Shown piece by piece: positions 12,139 to 22,966 of a stretch of DNA of 64,000 nt (positions are counted from its first letter, which is position 1; every line of letters begins with the position of its first letter). Under the pieces are notes generated by a model. It was not told the origin of the DNA. It ran no database searches and saw only the letters and a program-made list of their open reading frames with translations. Origin of the DNA: Salmonella bongori NCTC 12419 (lineage in GTDB: Bacteria; Pseudomonadota; Gammaproteobacteria; Enterobacterales; Enterobacteriaceae); NCBI RefSeq assembly GCF_000252995.1, contig NC_015761.1, forward strand, positions 3,968,001 through 4,032,000, read 5' to 3'. The position numbers and the translations under genes are program-made.

Positions 12139-12205
12139 GATAATCCCTTGTCGATCGCAAACAGAGGAAACAGTAACGTTGAAAACCGATGCTCTCAAGA
12201 GATTA

Positions 12206-12242
12206 TTGCCGGATGGCGGCGTTTTACGCCTTATCCGGCCTG
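12206..12242. repeat. REP element between yijO and cptA
   Basis: A single palindromic unit, gccggatggcggcgtttt...ttatccggcc, fills much of the 123-bp gap between the yijO start and the cptA stop codon. Confidence 0.8.
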
Positions 12243-12261
12243 TGGGAGAGAACAACGCTGG

Positions 12262-13995
12262 TTATTGATTGCCGACCTGATCGCCATACGGCAACGTATC
12301 GTAATCAATCAGCGCGTTTTTCTTATACGGATTGCCAATCCAGCGCGTGGTCTCTTTGAACTGCGGGCTGGTGATGGAACGCGTCGGATCGTAGCCATCA
12401 TAGGTCAGACCCGCTAAGTCAGACCAGGTGTGGATAAGCTCGGAGCTGCTGTACTTACGATCGACATCCTGCGAGAAGTTTCGTGGATGCGCCGCCTGCC
12501 ATTTCTCTGACGTCCACAATAAGAACGGCACCGTATACATATGGCGGGTTGGCGAATCTTCGTTTCGTCCCTGCGTCTTATGCGGCGGCGTGTCGTATAC
12601 CTCTTCACCATGATCGGAGAAGTAGAGCAGGAAACCGTTCGGATCGGTGGCTTTGTAATCCTTAATCAGGCTGGCGACAACGTAATCATTATACAGATTC
12701 GCGTTGTCGTAATCGTTATACGATTCCAGTTCGTTACTGCTTAATCCCACCGGAACGTGGTCGGTTTTACCATCAAACTTGCCCTGGTTTTCTGGATAGC
12801 GGAACTTGTATTTAATGTGCGTTCCCAGTAGATGCACGATGATAAATTTTTTCGGCGCCGGATCGGCTAAAACGGCTTTAAACGGCGCCAGCACGTTACT
12901 GTCATATTCACGAGCGCTTTGGGTACGCTGCTGGTTCATATAGAACTGCTTATCAGTCTGCTTTGAGAACACGGTCAGCATGGTATTCCGCGCCGTCATC
13001 GTCTGCTGATTGGTGATCCAGAAGGTTTTATACCCGGCCTGTTTCATCATGTTCATCAGCGATGGCTTCGTCAGGTACCAGTCCGGGTTCTTTTCATCGG
13101 CAAACGTCAGCGCCTGTTGCAGGATCTCAATAGTGTAAGGACGCGAGGTCACGACATTATTAAACACCGTCAGATTAGGATCGGTTTTGTGCAATGCGTC
13201 CAGTTCCGGCGTGGTTTCGCGTGGATAACCGTACAGACTCATGCGTCCACGCTGAGTCGATTCGCCAATCACCAGTACCAGCGTGCGCGGCGCGTCGCCG
13301 GAACTGTCTTTGAAATTAGCCAGTGGCGGTAGGGCATCATTTGCATTGAGTAGTTTATTCAGCGAAGCGAGCTGTAAACGGTACTGATAGTAGCCGGTAA
13401 TAAATTGCCACGGCGCGGCAGGCTCCATTCGTGACGCCAGGCTATCCAGCGTTTTCTCCATCGATTTATGCTTGATAAAAGTATTCATCGCGATGGGATG
13501 CAGTATCAGGCCGTACAGTAGGGCAAACGACACCAGATAACGCCAGGGCGACGGAATATAGACCGGACGCAGACGTGTCCACAGCAAAATCGCTGCTGCC
13601 GTATAAGCCAGAGCAACAAGGACAATTTTCAGACTGAAATATTGACTCAAATACTCGCTGGCTTCATTGGCGTTGGTTTCAAACATCACAAACAGCACGC
13701 TTTGTGAGAATTCCTGCCCGTAGATCACGTAATAGCTCAGCGCCGCCAGCGAGGCCGCCCAAAGCACGACGCCAATGACAGCAGCGATGATCCGGATGCG
13801 GTTTGGAAACAGAAAGACGGGAATCAGCCACAGCGAACTGTACAACAGCGAATCTCGCAGACCGTTTGTCCCGCTGTATCCGGTGAGATAAATAATGGCC
13901 TGTAGGAGGGTAGAAAAGAACCAAAAGTAGAGGAGTGCCCAGCCGAGGGCTTTCCAGCTAAACGCAGGCTTAGACTGGAGTAATGTGGATTGCAT
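12262..13995 (-). CDS. cptA: LPS-core phosphoethanolamine transferase CptA/EptC
   Basis: The 577-residue inner-membrane enzyme has four or five N-terminal membrane segments (residues about 15-165) and a periplasmic alkaline-phosphatase-like sulfatase domain. The nucleophile motif is VIGESTQRGRMSLYGYPRETTP near residue 241; metal ligands appear in FIIVHLLGTH and LYFSDHGEEVYD. In Salmonella the protein is known as CptA and adds phosphoethanolamine to heptose I of the LPS core; the E. coli name is EptC/YijP. In Salmonella it is PmrA-regulated by the literature. Only a weak half-site (TTTAAGGTTCA on the minus strand, 14037-14047) is visible upstream. The gene stands alone, 211 bp downstream of ppc. 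Confidence 0.95.
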   Translation of the reverse strand: MQSTLLQSKPAFSWKALGWALLYFWFFSTLLQAIIYLTGYSGTNGLRDSLLYSSLWLIPVFLFPNRIRIIAAVIGVVLWAASLAALSYYVIYGQEFSQSVLFVMFETNANEASEYLSQYFSLKIVLVALAYTAAAILLWTRLRPVYIPSPWRYLVSFALLYGLILHPIAMNTFIKHKSMEKTLDSLASRMEPAAPWQFITGYYQYRLQLASLNKLLNANDALPPLANFKDSSGDAPRTLVLVIGESTQRGRMSLYGYPRETTPELDALHKTDPNLTVFNNVVTSRPYTIEILQQALTFADEKNPDWYLTKPSLMNMMKQAGYKTFWITNQQTMTARNTMLTVFSKQTDKQFYMNQQRTQSAREYDSNVLAPFKAVLADPAPKKFIIVHLLGTHIKYKFRYPENQGKFDGKTDHVPVGLSSNELESYNDYDNANLYNDYVVASLIKDYKATDPNGFLLYFSDHGEEVYDTPPHKTQGRNEDSPTRHMYTVPFLLWTSEKWQAAHPRNFSQDVDRKYSSSELIHTWSDLAGLTYDGYDPTRSITSPQFKETTRWIGNPYKKNALIDYDTLPYGDQVGNQ

Positions 13996-14206
13996 AATGA
14001 GAGCCTGTCTTTAATCGTAGCGCCAAACGTAGCGCCTGAACCTTAAAAAAATCTGAAGCAAACATGGTTTATGCCGCACGTTTTGCTAAGAAAGTTTTAC
14101 AAATGCATAAAATGCAGACAGGAATATATTGAAAAAACGACGATGATGACAGCAGTATTTCATGCCGCCCTCCGCTTAATCGCAGGAGAGCGGCTTTTTT
14201 TTCGTC
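13996..14206. other. ppc-cptA intergenic region with hairpin
   Basis: Holds the promoter of cptA. A strong stem, gccgccctcc...ggagagcggc with a following T run, lies at 14164-14200. The T run is on the plus strand, opposite to both flanking genes, so it would end antisense transcription best; it may still protect the ppc mRNA end. Confidence 0.6.
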
Positions 14207-16858
14207 TTAACCCGTGTTGCGCATACCAGCCGCGACGCCCGCAATCGTGACCATCAGCGCCTGTTCGACGCGAGGATCGGGTGATTTTCCTTGCGCTTCC
14301 GTCAGGCGGGAACGATGCAGCAGCTCCGCCTGCAATACGTTTAATGGATCGGTATAAACGTTTCTTAACTGAATAGACTCTGCAATCCACGGTAAGTCGG
14401 CCATCAGGTGCGAGTCGTTGGCAATTGCCAGCACCACTTTGATGTCTTCTTCCAGCAGGTCGCGTAGTTCTTTACCCAGCGGCCAGAGTTCTTTTGCTAC
14501 CAGACGCTGATCGTAATACTCGGCCAGCCACAGGTCGGCTTTTGAAAACACCATTTCCAGCATCCCAAGACGCGTAGAGAAGAATGGCCAGTCGCGACAC
14601 ATCGCTTCCAGTTCGCTTTGCTTGCCATCTTCTACCACTTTTTGCAGGGCGGTGCCCGCGCCCAGCCAGGCCGGTAGCATCAGACGGTTCTGCGTCCAGG
14701 CGAAGATCCACGGAATGGCGCGTAGCGATTCGACGCCGCCGGTTGGACGACGTTTCGCCGGACGTGAGCCGAGCGGCAATTTACCCAGTTCCTGCTCCGG
14801 CGTTGCCGAGCGAAAGTAGGGCACAAAGTCTTTATTTTCACGCACGTAGCCGCGGTAGGTTTGGCAGGAGATGACGGAAAGCTCATCCATAATATGACGC
14901 CAGCCGTCTTTTGGCTCCGGCGGTGGCAGCAGGTTTGCTTCCAGGATCGCGCTGGTGTAGAGCGACAGGCTGCTGACGGTGACTTCAGGCAGACCATATT
15001 TGAAGCGGATCATCTCGCCCTGCTCGGTCACGCGTAAACCGCCTTTCAGGCTACCCGGCGGTTGGGAGAGCAACGCCGCGTGGGCTGGCGCGCCGCCACG
15101 GCCAATAGAACCGCCGCGACCGTGGAAGAGGGTGAGCTCAATACCGGCTTTTTCGCAGGTTTTGATCAGTGCGTCCTGCGCCTGATACTGCGCCCATGAC
15201 GCGGCCATTACCCCGGCATCTTTTGCCGAGTCGGAGTAGCCGATCATCACCATCTGTTTTCCCTGAATCAGTCCGCGATACCAGTCGATATTCAGCAACT
15301 GGGTCATCACGTCGTCGGCGTTGTTCAGGTCATCCAGCGTTTCAAACAACGGCGCGACTGGCATCGCAAACCCGATGCCCGCTTCTTTTAATAGCAAATG
15401 CACTGCCAGCACGTCGGAGGGCGTTTTCGCCATTGAGATCACGTAGGCGGCGATCGAGCCTTTCGGCGCTTCGGCAATCACTTTACAGGTTTCCAGCACT
15501 TCGCGGGTATCGTTGCTCGGCTCCCAGTTGCGCGGCAACAATGGCCGTTTGGAATTCAGCTCGCGGATCAGGAAAGCCTGCTTGTCGGCTTCCGACCAGC
15601 TTTCGTAGTCACCAATACCAAGGTAGCGGGTGATTTCGCCCAGCGCTTCGGTGTGGCGGGTGCTCTCCTGGCGGATATCAATACGCACCAGCGGTACGCC
15701 GAAACACTTCACGCGGCGTAATGTGTCGAGCAACTCGCCGTTGGCGATAATGCCCATACCACAGGCCTGTAGCGACTGGTAGCAGGCGTACAGCGGTTCC
15801 CAGAGCTGCTCATTTTGCGTCAACAAACCAGCCGGTTTAGGCAGTTTCTCGCCTTTCAGACGTGCCTCCAGCCAGGACTGGGTCGCCATCAGGCGGGCGC
15901 GCAAATTTTTCATCAGATAGCGATACGGTTCAGATGCGCCTTCTTCGCCTACCCGCGCCAGCAGTTCTGGCGTGGCATCGACCATCGACAGTTCTGATAC
16001 CAGAACCTGAATATCTTTCAGGAACAGATCGGTGGCCTTCCAGCGGCTTAATAAGAGTACGTGGCGGGTGATATCCGCCGTCACGTTTGGGTTGCCGTCA
16101 CGGTCGCCGCCCATCCAGGAGGTAAAACGTACTGGCACAAAATCTACTGGCAGTTTGTAGCCGAGATTCTCTTCCAGCTGTTCGTTCAGTTCACGCAGAT
16201 AGTTCGGTACGCCCTGCCACAGGCTGTTTTCTACCACAGCGAAGCCCCATTTGGCTTCATCTACCGGACTTGGACGCTGCTTGCGGATTTCATCTGTATG
16301 CCAGGATTGGGCAATCAACTGGCGCAGGCGGCGCATCACCTGGTGGCGCTCATAGTCGGCGATATCAGTATTATCAAGCTGTTTCAGACAGTTGTTGATT
16401 TCACCCATCTTGTGAATAAGCGTACGGCGAGTAATTTCCGTCGGGTGTGCGGTCAGCACCAGCTCCAGAGACAGCGACTCTACCGCTTTTTTGATGGTTG
16501 CGTCGTTGAGGTCCGGTTGGTTTTTCAGTTTACGCAGGGTGCGGGCAATTACTTCCGGGTTGCTGGCGGCTTCACCTTTTGGCGAAATGCTGTGGTATTG
16601 CTCGGCGGTGTTAGCCAGGTTCAGGAACTGACTAAACGCGCGCGCAACCGGCAGTAACTCGTCGTTTGACAAATTTTGCAGCGTGGTGAGCAGTTCCTGG
16701 CGATTGGCTTCATTGCCAGCGCGTGAAGACTTGGACAGCTTACGGATTGTTTCTACGCGATCAAGAATGTGCTCTCCCAGCGCATCTTTGATGGTTTCTC
16801 CCAGCACCTTGCCGAGCATACTGACATTACTACGCAACGCGGAATATTGTTCGTTCAT
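14207..16858 (-). CDS. ppc: Phosphoenolpyruvate carboxylase
   Basis: The 883-residue anaplerotic enzyme carboxylates phosphoenolpyruvate to oxaloacetate. Catalytic His138 is in [15 protein letters not shown]. The lysine-containing [13 protein letters not shown] lies near 540, and the glycine-rich loop [14 protein letters not shown] near 578. [11 protein letters not shown] and [13 protein letters not shown] follow, and the protein ends in the invariant MRNTG. Length and sequence equal E. coli Ppc. It is allosterically controlled in the family by acetyl-CoA and aspartate; aspartate feeds the metL and arg pathways found in this window. An ERIC element lies between it and argE. Confidence 0.98.
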   Translation of the reverse strand: MNEQYSALRSNVSMLGKVLGETIKDALGEHILDRVETIRKLSKSSRAGNEANRQELLTTLQNLSNDELLPVARAFSQFLNLANTAEQYHSISPKGEAASNPEVIARTLRKLKNQPDLNDATIKKAVESLSLELVLTAHPTEITRRTLIHKMGEINNCLKQLDNTDIADYERHQVMRRLRQLIAQSWHTDEIRKQRPSPVDEAKWGFAVVENSLWQGVPNYLRELNEQLEENLGYKLPVDFVPVRFTSWMGGDRDGNPNVTADITRHVLLLSRWKATDLFLKDIQVLVSELSMVDATPELLARVGEEGASEPYRYLMKNLRARLMATQSWLEARLKGEKLPKPAGLLTQNEQLWEPLYACYQSLQACGMGIIANGELLDTLRRVKCFGVPLVRIDIRQESTRHTEALGEITRYLGIGDYESWSEADKQAFLIRELNSKRPLLPRNWEPSNDTREVLETCKVIAEAPKGSIAAYVISMAKTPSDVLAVHLLLKEAGIGFAMPVAPLFETLDDLNNADDVMTQLLNIDWYRGLIQGKQMVMIGYSDSAKDAGVMAASWAQYQAQDALIKTCEKAGIELTLFHGRGGSIGRGGAPAHAALLSQPPGSLKGGLRVTEQGEMIRFKYGLPEVTVSSLSLYTSAILEANLLPPPEPKDGWRHIMDELSVISCQTYRGYVRENKDFVPYFRSATPEQELGKLPLGSRPAKRRPTGGVESLRAIPWIFAWTQNRLMLPAWLGAGTALQKVVEDGKQSELEAMCRDWPFFSTRLGMLEMVFSKADLWLAEYYDQRLVAKELWPLGKELRDLLEEDIKVVLAIANDSHLMADLPWIAESIQLRNVYTDPLNVLQAELLHRSRLTEAQGKSPDPRVEQALMVTIAGVAAGMRNTG

Positions 16859-16892
16859 ATTAACCCAGACACCCCATCTTTAATTTATGCGT

Positions 16893-17012
16893 CCTGTATC
16901 TTTCGCACCACAGCGGCGTTGGCTGCGCTCGCCCACCCAGGTCACTTACCTATGTAAGCTCCCTGGGATAGGCTCGCTTGCCGTCTTGCTGTGACACGAA
17001 ATCTCTCGGACT
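16893..17012. repeat. ERIC (IRU) element between ppc and argE
   Basis: An imperfect palindrome of about 120 bp. The central core gtcacttacctatgtaagct and the flank gcggcgttggctgcgctcgc match the enterobacterial repetitive intergenic consensus in reverse orientation. The arms TTCGCACCACAGC and GCTGTGACACGAA pair. It lies upstream of ppc, in its promoter region, and downstream of argE on the same strand. Confidence 0.85.
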
Positions 17013-17162
17013 TAATTTTTCGCCGTCTTTTATAAAGCCACGTAAAACTCGTAACGTCAATTGCTGCGAAATCGCTTCAGCAAACCAATAAATCGCGGCA
17101 ATTTAGTAAAGTTAATTCGCATCGTGCCAAATAAGAAATGCTTATGAACATGTGGCGTAGAG

Positions 17163-17218
17163 ATGCCGGATGGCGCTGCGCTTATCCTGCCTACAAGACG
17201 GGGTAGGTCCGGTAAACA
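17163..17218. repeat. REP element downstream of argE
   Basis: Palindromic units gccggatggcgctgcgctta and ggtaggtccggtaaa between the ERIC element and the argE stop codon. With the ERIC they account for most of the 382-bp gap between argE and ppc. Confidence 0.7.
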
Positions 17219-17240
17219 TCCCGTCACCGGGCAATATGCA

Positions 17241-18392
17241 TTAATGCCAACAAAAATGATGTACAACCTGGGTGATTAACTCCCGGGTTGGCTTAATAAA
17301 ACGTGTTTCGAGATATTCATCTGGTTGATGGGCCTGGTTAATTGAGCCGGGTCCGAGCACCAGCGTTGGGCATAACGTCTGAATAAATGGCGCTTCAGTA
17401 CAGTAATTCACTACGTCGGTTTTCGTACCCAACAGTTTTTCCACGACTTCAACCAGTTGATGGTCCGGCGGGCATTCGTAGCCCGGAATGGGCGGATGCA
17501 GCTCCGCGACCGTGAGACGGCCCGGCCAACGTTCGCTTACAGGGGCCAGCGCCTCGTTAAGCAATCCATTAAGGTCATTTAACGTCATGCCCGGCAGTGG
17601 ACGAATATCCATATGCAGTTCGCAGCAGGCGCAAATCCGGTTTGAGGCATCGCCGCCGTGAATATGGCCCAGATTCAGCGTTGGATACGGAACGGTAAAC
17701 GCCTCGTAGTGATACCGTTCTTTCAGCGAGTCACGCAGTTGCATGATACGGCCAACCGCATCGTGCATCAGCTCGATGGCGTTAACCCCACGCGCTGGAT
17801 CGCTGGAGTGGCCAGATTGTCCCAGTACGCGAACGACATTGGAGATATGTCCTTTGTGCGCGCGTACCGGTTGCAGTGACGTCGGTTCACCAATGATTGC
17901 GCAGTCCGGACGTAATGCGGTGGTTTCGGAAAAATAACGCGCCCCGGCCATGCTGGTCTCTTCATCGGCAGTCGCCAGAATGTAGAGCGGCTTTTTCAAC
18001 TGTGTGACGTCAACGTCACGTAGCGCATCCAGAATAAAGGCGAAGAAGCCTTTCATATCAGCGGTGCCCAGACCATAGAGCTTGTTATCGTGCTCAGTTA
18101 GCGTAAAGGGATCGCGCGTCCAGCGTCCGTCATCAAAGGGAACCGTGTCAGTGTGACCGGCCAGCAGCAAACCGCCCGCCCCATGTCCGGTGCTGGCCAG
18201 CATATTAAATTTGTTTCGTGTTCCTGGAACCGGTTGGACCTCTACGTTGAAACCAAGATCGGTGAACCAACCTGCCAGTAAAGTGATTAAAGACGCATTG
18301 CTTTGATCCTGGGATTCTTCGGTTGCGCTTATCGACGGTGTGGCAATCAGAGCGCGGTAAATCTCGATAAATGGCGGTAAAACGTTTTTCAT
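17241..18392 (-). CDS. argE: Acetylornithine deacetylase
   Basis: The 383-residue M20-family metallohydrolase removes acetate from N-acetylornithine to give ornithine, step five of arginine synthesis. Metal ligands are visible in [12 protein letters not shown] (about 76), [10 protein letters not shown], and the acidic pair TADEETS near 140; the C-terminal histidine is in [13 protein letters not shown]. The ATG at 18392 is chosen because it matches E. coli ArgE and a gagg motif lies about 10 nt upstream; a GTG three codons earlier has no room for a ribosome site. It is divergent from argCBH, with both promoters overlapping the same ARG boxes. Confidence 0.96.
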   Translation of the reverse strand: MKNVLPPFIEIYRALIATPSISATEESQDQSNASLITLLAGWFTDLGFNVEVQPVPGTRNKFNMLASTGHGAGGLLLAGHTDTVPFDDGRWTRDPFTLTEHDNKLYGLGTADMKGFFAFILDALRDVDVTQLKKPLYILATADEETSMAGARYFSETTALRPDCAIIGEPTSLQPVRAHKGHISNVVRVLGQSGHSSDPARGVNAIELMHDAVGRIMQLRDSLKERYHYEAFTVPYPTLNLGHIHGGDASNRICACCELHMDIRPLPGMTLNDLNGLLNEALAPVSERWPGRLTVAELHPPIPGYECPPDHQLVEVVEKLLGTKTDVVNYCTEAPFIQTLCPTLVLGPGSINQAHQPDEYLETRFIKPTRELITQVVHHFCWH

Positions 18393-18418
18393 TGTTGACA
18401 CACCTCAGGTCATGATAG

Positions 18419-18455
18419 TATCAATATTCATGCATTTATTGTGAATAAAAATACA
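18419..18455. promoter_or_regulatory. Divergent argE/argCBH operator (two ARG boxes)
   Basis: Two 18-bp ArgR boxes, tatcaatattcatgcatt (18419-18436) and attgtgaataaaaataca (18438-18455), lie between argE and argC. ArgR with arginine binds such pairs and represses both directions. Layout and sequence match the E. coli argECBH operator. Confidence 0.88.
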
Positions 18456-18480
18456 TTAACGTTGAGCATAAAGGAACCCG

Positions 18481-19485
18481 ATGTTGAATACGCTGATTGT
18501 GGGCGCTAGCGGTTATGCGGGCGCAGAGCTTGTAAGCTACGTAAATCGCCACCCTCATATGACCATAACCGCTTTGACCGTCTCAGCGCAAAGCAATGAT
18601 GCAGGAAAGTTGATTTCCGATTTACATCCGCAGTTAAAAGGAATTGTCGACCTGCCATTGCAGCCTATGTCGGATATCCGTGAATTTAGCGCTGGCGTTG
18701 ATGTGGTGTTTCTGGCGACAGCGCATGAAGTGAGCCATGATTTAGCGCCACAGTTTTTAGAGGCCGGATGCGTCGTATTTGATCTTTCTGGCGCATTTCG
18801 GGTGAATGATCGCGCCTTCTATGAAAAATATTACGGCTTTACTCATCAGTATCCTGAACTTCTGGAGCTGGCGGTATACGGTCTGGCGGAGTGGAATACC
18901 GATAAACTGAAAGCGGCGAATCTGATTGCGGTTCCGGGTTGTTATCCAACTGCGGCGCAGTTATCGCTAAAACCGCTGATTGACGGTGGGCTTTTGGATC
19001 TGACGCAGTGGCCAGTAATTAATGCCACCAGCGGAGTGAGCGGCGCGGGGCGCAAGGCGGCAATGTCGAACAGTTTCTGTGAGGTGAGCTTGCAACCGTA
19101 TGGCGTGTTTACTCATCGTCATCAGCCGGAAATCGCGATTCATTTGGGCACGGAAGTGATTTTCACCCCACATCTGGGCAATTTTCCGCGTGGGATTCTG
19201 GAAACTATCACTTGTCGTCTGAACGTGGGCGTAACACATGCGCAGGTAGCCGACGTGTTGCAAAAAGCCTATGGCGATAAACCTCTGGTGCGCCTGTATG
19301 ACAAAGGCGTTCCGGCGTTAAAGAACGTCGTCGGGCTGCCGTTCTGCGACATTGGTTTTGCCGTCAAGGGCGAACATCTGATTGTGGTGGCAACCGAAGA
19401 TAACCTGTTAAAAGGTGCAGCGGCGCAGGCGGTGCAGTGCGCGAATATTCGTTTCAACTTTGCTGAAACGCAGTCTCTTATTTAA
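18481..19485 (+). CDS. argC: N-acetyl-gamma-glutamyl-phosphate reductase
   Basis: The 334-residue NADPH-dependent enzyme makes N-acetylglutamate semialdehyde, step three of arginine synthesis. The Rossmann motif [12 protein letters not shown] is at the N-terminus. The active-site cysteine is in [14 protein letters not shown] near residue 154, and the catalytic histidine in FTHRHQPEI near 217. It is the first gene of argCBH, starting 26 bp after the second ARG box behind an aagga ribosome site. argB starts 7 bp after its stop codon. Confidence 0.98.
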   Translation: MLNTLIVGASGYAGAELVSYVNRHPHMTITALTVSAQSNDAGKLISDLHPQLKGIVDLPLQPMSDIREFSAGVDVVFLATAHEVSHDLAPQFLEAGCVVFDLSGAFRVNDRAFYEKYYGFTHQYPELLELAVYGLAEWNTDKLKAANLIAVPGCYPTAAQLSLKPLIDGGLLDLTQWPVINATSGVSGAGRKAAMSNSFCEVSLQPYGVFTHRHQPEIAIHLGTEVIFTPHLGNFPRGILETITCRLNVGVTHAQVADVLQKAYGDKPLVRLYDKGVPALKNVVGLPFCDIGFAVKGEHLIVVATEDNLLKGAAAQAVQCANIRFNFAETQSLI

Positions 19486-19492
19486 GGGTGAA

Positions 19493-20269
19493 ATGATGAA
19501 TCCATTAATTATCAAGCTGGGTGGCGTATTACTGGATAGCGAAGAGGCTCTGGCGCGTCTTTTTACCGCACTGGTCAACTATCGTGAATCCCATCAGCGT
19601 CCGCTGGTGATTGTTCACGGCGGCGGTTGTGTCGTGGATGAGTTGATGAAAGGGCTGAATCTGCCGGTGAAAAAGAAAAACGGTCTGCGCGTGACGCCTG
19701 CCGATCAGATTGGCATTATTACCGGCGCGCTGGCGGGAACAGCGAATAAAACCCTGCTGGCGTGGGCGAAGAAACACCATATTACCGCTGTTGGCCTGTT
19801 TCTGGGCGATGGTGATAGCGTAAAAGTGACCCAGCTTGATGCGGAATTAGGCCATGTCGGACAGGCGCAGCCGGGGTCGTCAAAGCTGATTAATACGCTG
19901 CTGGAAAACGGCTTTTTGCCGGTGGTCAGTTCAATTGGCGTAACCGAAGATGGTCAGTTGATGAACGTCAATGCCGATCAGGCGGCAACGGCGCTGGCGG
20001 CGACGCTGGGGGCCGATCTGATCCTGCTTTCTGATGTGAGCGGTATTCTGGACGGTAAAGGCCAGCGTATCGCTGAAATGACTGCCGCGAAAGCGGAACA
20101 GCTGATCGACCAGGGCATTATTACCGATGGGATGGTTGTGAAAGTGAATGCGGCTCTGGACGCCGCGCGAGCGTTGGGCCGCCCGGTGGATATCGCTTCC
20201 TGGCGTCATGCGGAGCAACTGCCTGCACTGTTTAACGGCACGCCGATTGGCACGCGTATTCTGGCTTAA
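19493..20269 (+). CDS. argB: Acetylglutamate kinase
   Basis: The 258-residue amino-acid kinase phosphorylates N-acetylglutamate, step two of arginine synthesis. [11 protein letters not shown] at the N-terminus and [12 protein letters not shown] near residue 41 bind the phosphates and substrate; [12 protein letters not shown] near 158 and [10 protein letters not shown] near 213 complete the site. The ATG at 19493, behind aagggtg, gives the E. coli start (MMNPLIIK); the open frame extends upstream inside argC without meaning. It sits between argC and argH; a BIME separates it from argH. Confidence 0.97.
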   Translation: MMNPLIIKLGGVLLDSEEALARLFTALVNYRESHQRPLVIVHGGGCVVDELMKGLNLPVKKKNGLRVTPADQIGIITGALAGTANKTLLAWAKKHHITAVGLFLGDGDSVKVTQLDAELGHVGQAQPGSSKLINTLLENGFLPVVSSIGVTEDGQLMNVNADQAATALAATLGADLILLSDVSGILDGKGQRIAEMTAAKAEQLIDQGIITDGMVVKVNAALDAARALGRPVDIASWRHAEQLPALFNGTPIGTRILA

Positions 20270-20279
20270 CTATTTGTTC

Positions 20280-20357
20280 GCCCGATGGCGGCTGCGCCTT
20301 ATCGGGCCTACGTGAACAGAAATTGTAGGCCGGATAAGCGTAGCGCCATCCGGCAGT
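20280..20357. repeat. BIME (paired REP units) between argB and argH
   Basis: Two inverted REP units, cccgatggcggctgcgcctt and gccggataagcgtagcgcca, lie inside the argCBH operon and fill most of the 117-bp gap. Such intra-operon units can alter relative expression by stabilising upstream mRNA. Confidence 0.85.
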
Positions 20358-20386
20358 GAAATTGGAAGAATTTAAGGAAGCATATT

Positions 20387-21769
20387 ATGGCACTTTGGGG
20401 TGGGCGTTTTACGCAGGCGGCTGACCAGCGGTTTAAACAATTCAATGATTCGTTACGTTTCGATTACCGCCTGGCGGAGCAGGATATTGTCGGTTCTGTG
20501 GCCTGGTCCAAAGCGTTAGTGACCGTCGGCGTGTTAACCGTTGATGAACAGCACCAACTGGAAGCCGCACTGAATGTATTGCTCGAAGAGGTGCGTGCGA
20601 ATCCGCAGCAGATTCTGCAAAGCGATGCCGAAGATATCCATAGCTGGGTGGAAAGCAAGCTCATTGATAAGGTCGGACAATTAGGTAAAAAACTGCACAC
20701 CGGGCGTAGTCGTAACGACCAGGTGGCGACCGATCTGAAGCTGTGGTGTAAAGATACCGTTACCGGGCTACTGGTGGCGAACCGCCAGTTGCAAAGCATG
20801 TTGGTGGAAACCGCGCAAGCGAATCAGGATGCGGTAATGCCGGGCTATACCCATCTGCAACGCGCACAGCCGGTCACGTTCGCGCACTGGTGCCTCGCGT
20901 ATGTCGAAATGCTGGCCCGGGATGAAAGCCGCCTGCAGGACGCGCTAAAACGTCTGGACGTGAGCCCGCTGGGCTGCGGCGCGCTGGCGGGAACGGCCTA
21001 TGAAATCGACCGTGAACAATTGGCAGGCTGGTTGGGCTTCGCTTCTGCAACCCGCAACAGTCTGGACAGTGTGTCCGATCGTGACCATGTGCTGGAGCTT
21101 CTTTCTGATGCGGCTATCGGCATGGTGCATCTGTCACGTTTTGCTGAAGATTTAATTTTCTTTAATTCTGGTGAAGCAGGCTTTGTGGAACTTTCTGATC
21201 GTGTTACTTCTGGTTCATCGTTAATGCCGCAGAAAAAAAATCCGGATGCGCTGGAGCTGATTCGCGGTAAATGTGGTCGCGTACAGGGGGCGCTTACCGG
21301 CATGATGATGACCTTAAAAGGTCTGCCGCTGGCTTATAACAAGGATATGCAGGAAGACAAAGAAGGGCTGTTCGACGCGCTTGATACCTGGCTTGATTGC
21401 CTGCAGATGGCGGTGTTGGTGCTGGACGGTATTCAGGTGAAACGCCCACGCTGTCAGGATGCGGCGCAACAGGGTTACGCCAATGCGACGGAGCTCGCGG
21501 ATTATCTGGTTGCGAAAGGCGTGCCGTTCCGCGAAGCGCACCATATTGTCGGCGAAGCGGTGGTTGAAGCCATTCGCCAGGGTAAGCCGCTGGAGGCCTT
21601 GCCGTTGGTCGATTTACAAAAATTCAGCCGCGTGATTGGCGACGACGTGTATCCGATATTGTCGTTGCAATCGTGCCTGGATAAACGGGCGGCAAAAGGT
21701 GGTGTATCACCACAGCAGGTGGCGCAGGCTATCGCCGATGCGAAGGCTCGCCTCACGTTGCAGGCCTGA
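20387..21769 (+). CDS. argH: Argininosuccinate lyase
   Basis: The 460-residue fumarase/aspartase-superfamily enzyme splits argininosuccinate into arginine and fumarate, the last step of the pathway, as a homotetramer. The family signature [11 protein letters not shown] is near residue 278. HTGRSRNDQ near 106 and the catalytic histidine in [10 protein letters not shown] near 158 are present. It ends with LTLQA, a few residues longer than my memory of the E. coli protein. It is last in argCBH and is followed by a hairpin terminator. Confidence 0.98.
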   Translation: MALWGGRFTQAADQRFKQFNDSLRFDYRLAEQDIVGSVAWSKALVTVGVLTVDEQHQLEAALNVLLEEVRANPQQILQSDAEDIHSWVESKLIDKVGQLGKKLHTGRSRNDQVATDLKLWCKDTVTGLLVANRQLQSMLVETAQANQDAVMPGYTHLQRAQPVTFAHWCLAYVEMLARDESRLQDALKRLDVSPLGCGALAGTAYEIDREQLAGWLGFASATRNSLDSVSDRDHVLELLSDAAIGMVHLSRFAEDLIFFNSGEAGFVELSDRVTSGSSLMPQKKNPDALELIRGKCGRVQGALTGMMMTLKGLPLAYNKDMQEDKEGLFDALDTWLDCLQMAVLVLDGIQVKRPRCQDAAQQGYANATELADYLVAKGVPFREAHHIVGEAVVEAIRQGKPLEALPLVDLQKFSRVIGDDVYPILSLQSCLDKRAAKGGVSPQQVAQAIADAKARLTLQA

Positions 21770-21795
21770 ATAAGCGTAGCGCCATCAGATAATAC

Positions 21796-21830
21796 AGCCT
21801 GGCCGAGTGTAAGCAACGCCAGGCTTTTTT
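21796..21830 (+). terminator. argH terminator
   Basis: AGCCTGGC ... GCCAGGCT stem followed by six T residues, 27 bp after the argH stop codon. Confidence 0.9.
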
Positions 21831-21838
21831 ATGCAAAA

Positions 21839-21953
21839 AAAAGCGGACCAGAGGTCCGCAAAAGTTCACGTTGGCTTTAGTTATTTCGGGTTCGAGAGAT
21901 ACCCTCTGAACGGGCGGTAACTTCAAGGGTTAAACGAGAAACCGCGCCGTTTC
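21839..21953 (-). ncRNA. oxyS: OxyS small regulatory RNA
   Basis: An RNA of about 110 nt transcribed divergently from oxyR. The 5' end GAAACGG, the internal segments TTTAACCCTTGAAGTTACCG and AACTAAAGCCAACGTGAACT, and the 3' stem GCGGACC-TCT-GGTCCGC with a T run match E. coli OxyS with some drift in the first hairpin loop and the middle. OxyS is induced by peroxide through OxyR and, with Hfq, represses targets such as fhlA and rpoS in E. coli. The extent of the 3' T run is approximate. Confidence 0.9.
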
Positions 21954-21980
21954 TGTGATGTATTATTAATCAGAAAGGTT

Positions 21981-22030
21981 GATAGGGATAATCGTTCGTT
22001 GCTATGCTACCTATCGCCATGAACTATCGT
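21981..22030. promoter_or_regulatory. oxyS/oxyR divergent promoter with OxyR site
   Basis: Four atag/ctat half-sites (gataggg, gctatg, cctatcg, aactatcg) spaced by about one helical turn fit the OxyR tetramer-binding pattern. The site lies between the OxyS start and oxyR, as in E. coli, where OxyR represses its own gene and activates oxyS. Confidence 0.8.
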
Positions 22031-22048
22031 GGCGACGGAGGATGAATA

Positions 22049-22966
22049 ATGAATATTCGTGATCTTGAATATCTGGTGGCGTTAGCCGAACATCGCCATT
22101 TCCGGCGAGCGGCGGACTCCTGTCACGTTAGCCAGCCAACCCTTAGCGGGCAAATTCGTAAGCTGGAAGATGAGCTGGGCGTTATGCTGCTGGAGCGTAC
22201 AAGCCGTAAGGTGCTGTTTACCCAGGCGGGTTTACTGCTGGTGGATCAGGCGCGTACCGTGCTGCGTGAGGTCAAAGTGCTCAAGGAGATGGCAAGCCAG
22301 CAAGGCGAGACGATGTCTGGTCCATTGCACATTGGTTTAATCCCCACAGTCGGTCCCTATTTGTTGCCGCTTATTATTCCGATGCTGCACCAGTCTTTCC
22401 CTAAACTGGAAATGTATCTGCATGAAGCGCAAACTCATCAACTGTTAGCACAACTTGATAGCGGCAAGCTTGACTGCGCTATTCTGGCGCTGGTGAAAGA
22501 GAGCGAGGCATTCATCGAAGTGCCGTTGTTTGATGAGCCGATGATGCTGGCCATCTATGAGGATCATCCGTGGGCGAATCGCGATCGGGTGCCGATGTCC
22601 GACCTGGCAGGCGAAAAATTGCTGATGCTGGAAGACGGACACTGTCTGCGCGATCAGGCGATGGGGTTCTGTTTCGAAGCGGGTGCGGATGAAGATACCC
22701 ATTTCCGGGCGACCAGTCTGGAAACGCTGCGTAATATGGTCGCAGCGGGCAGCGGCATTACATTACTCCCCGCGCTGGCCGTGCCGCAAGAGCGTAAGCG
22801 TGATGGCGTTGTCTATCTGCCGTGTATTAAGCCGGAACCGCGTCGTACCGTGGGGCTGGTTTATCGTCCGGGCTCGCCGCTGCGTAGCCGCTATGAGCAA
22901 CTGGCAGAGGCCATCCGGGGCGCAATGGATGGCCATTTCGACAAGGCGTTAAAACAAGCGGTTTAA
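22049..22966 (+). CDS. oxyR: Hydrogen peroxide-sensing LysR-type regulator OxyR
   Basis: The 305-residue LysR-family activator controls the peroxide regulon, including katG and oxyS of this window. The helix-turn-helix is at residues about 18-37 ([20 protein letters not shown]). The redox pair Cys199 and Cys208 is visible in [13 protein letters not shown]; they form the activating disulfide. Length equals E. coli OxyR. The 3' end overlaps the 3' end of convergent sthA by 18 bp, so no intergenic terminator is present. Confidence 0.98.
   Translation: MNIRDLEYLVALAEHRHFRRAADSCHVSQPTLSGQIRKLEDELGVMLLERTSRKVLFTQAGLLLVDQARTVLREVKVLKEMASQQGETMSGPLHIGLIPTVGPYLLPLIIPMLHQSFPKLEMYLHEAQTHQLLAQLDSGKLDCAILALVKESEAFIEVPLFDEPMMLAIYEDHPWANRDRVPMSDLAGEKLLMLEDGHCLRDQAMGFCFEAGADEDTHFRATSLETLRNMVAAGSGITLLPALAVPQERKRDGVVYLPCIKPEPRRTVGLVYRPGSPLRSRYEQLAEAIRGAMDGHFDKALKQAV

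Noticed and set aside
14031..14047. PmrA box upstream of cptA
   Set aside because: Only one half-site (TTTAAG) with a five-base spacer is seen; the second half (GGCGCT) does not fit, so it is not listed as a site although PmrA control is reported for the gene in Salmonella.
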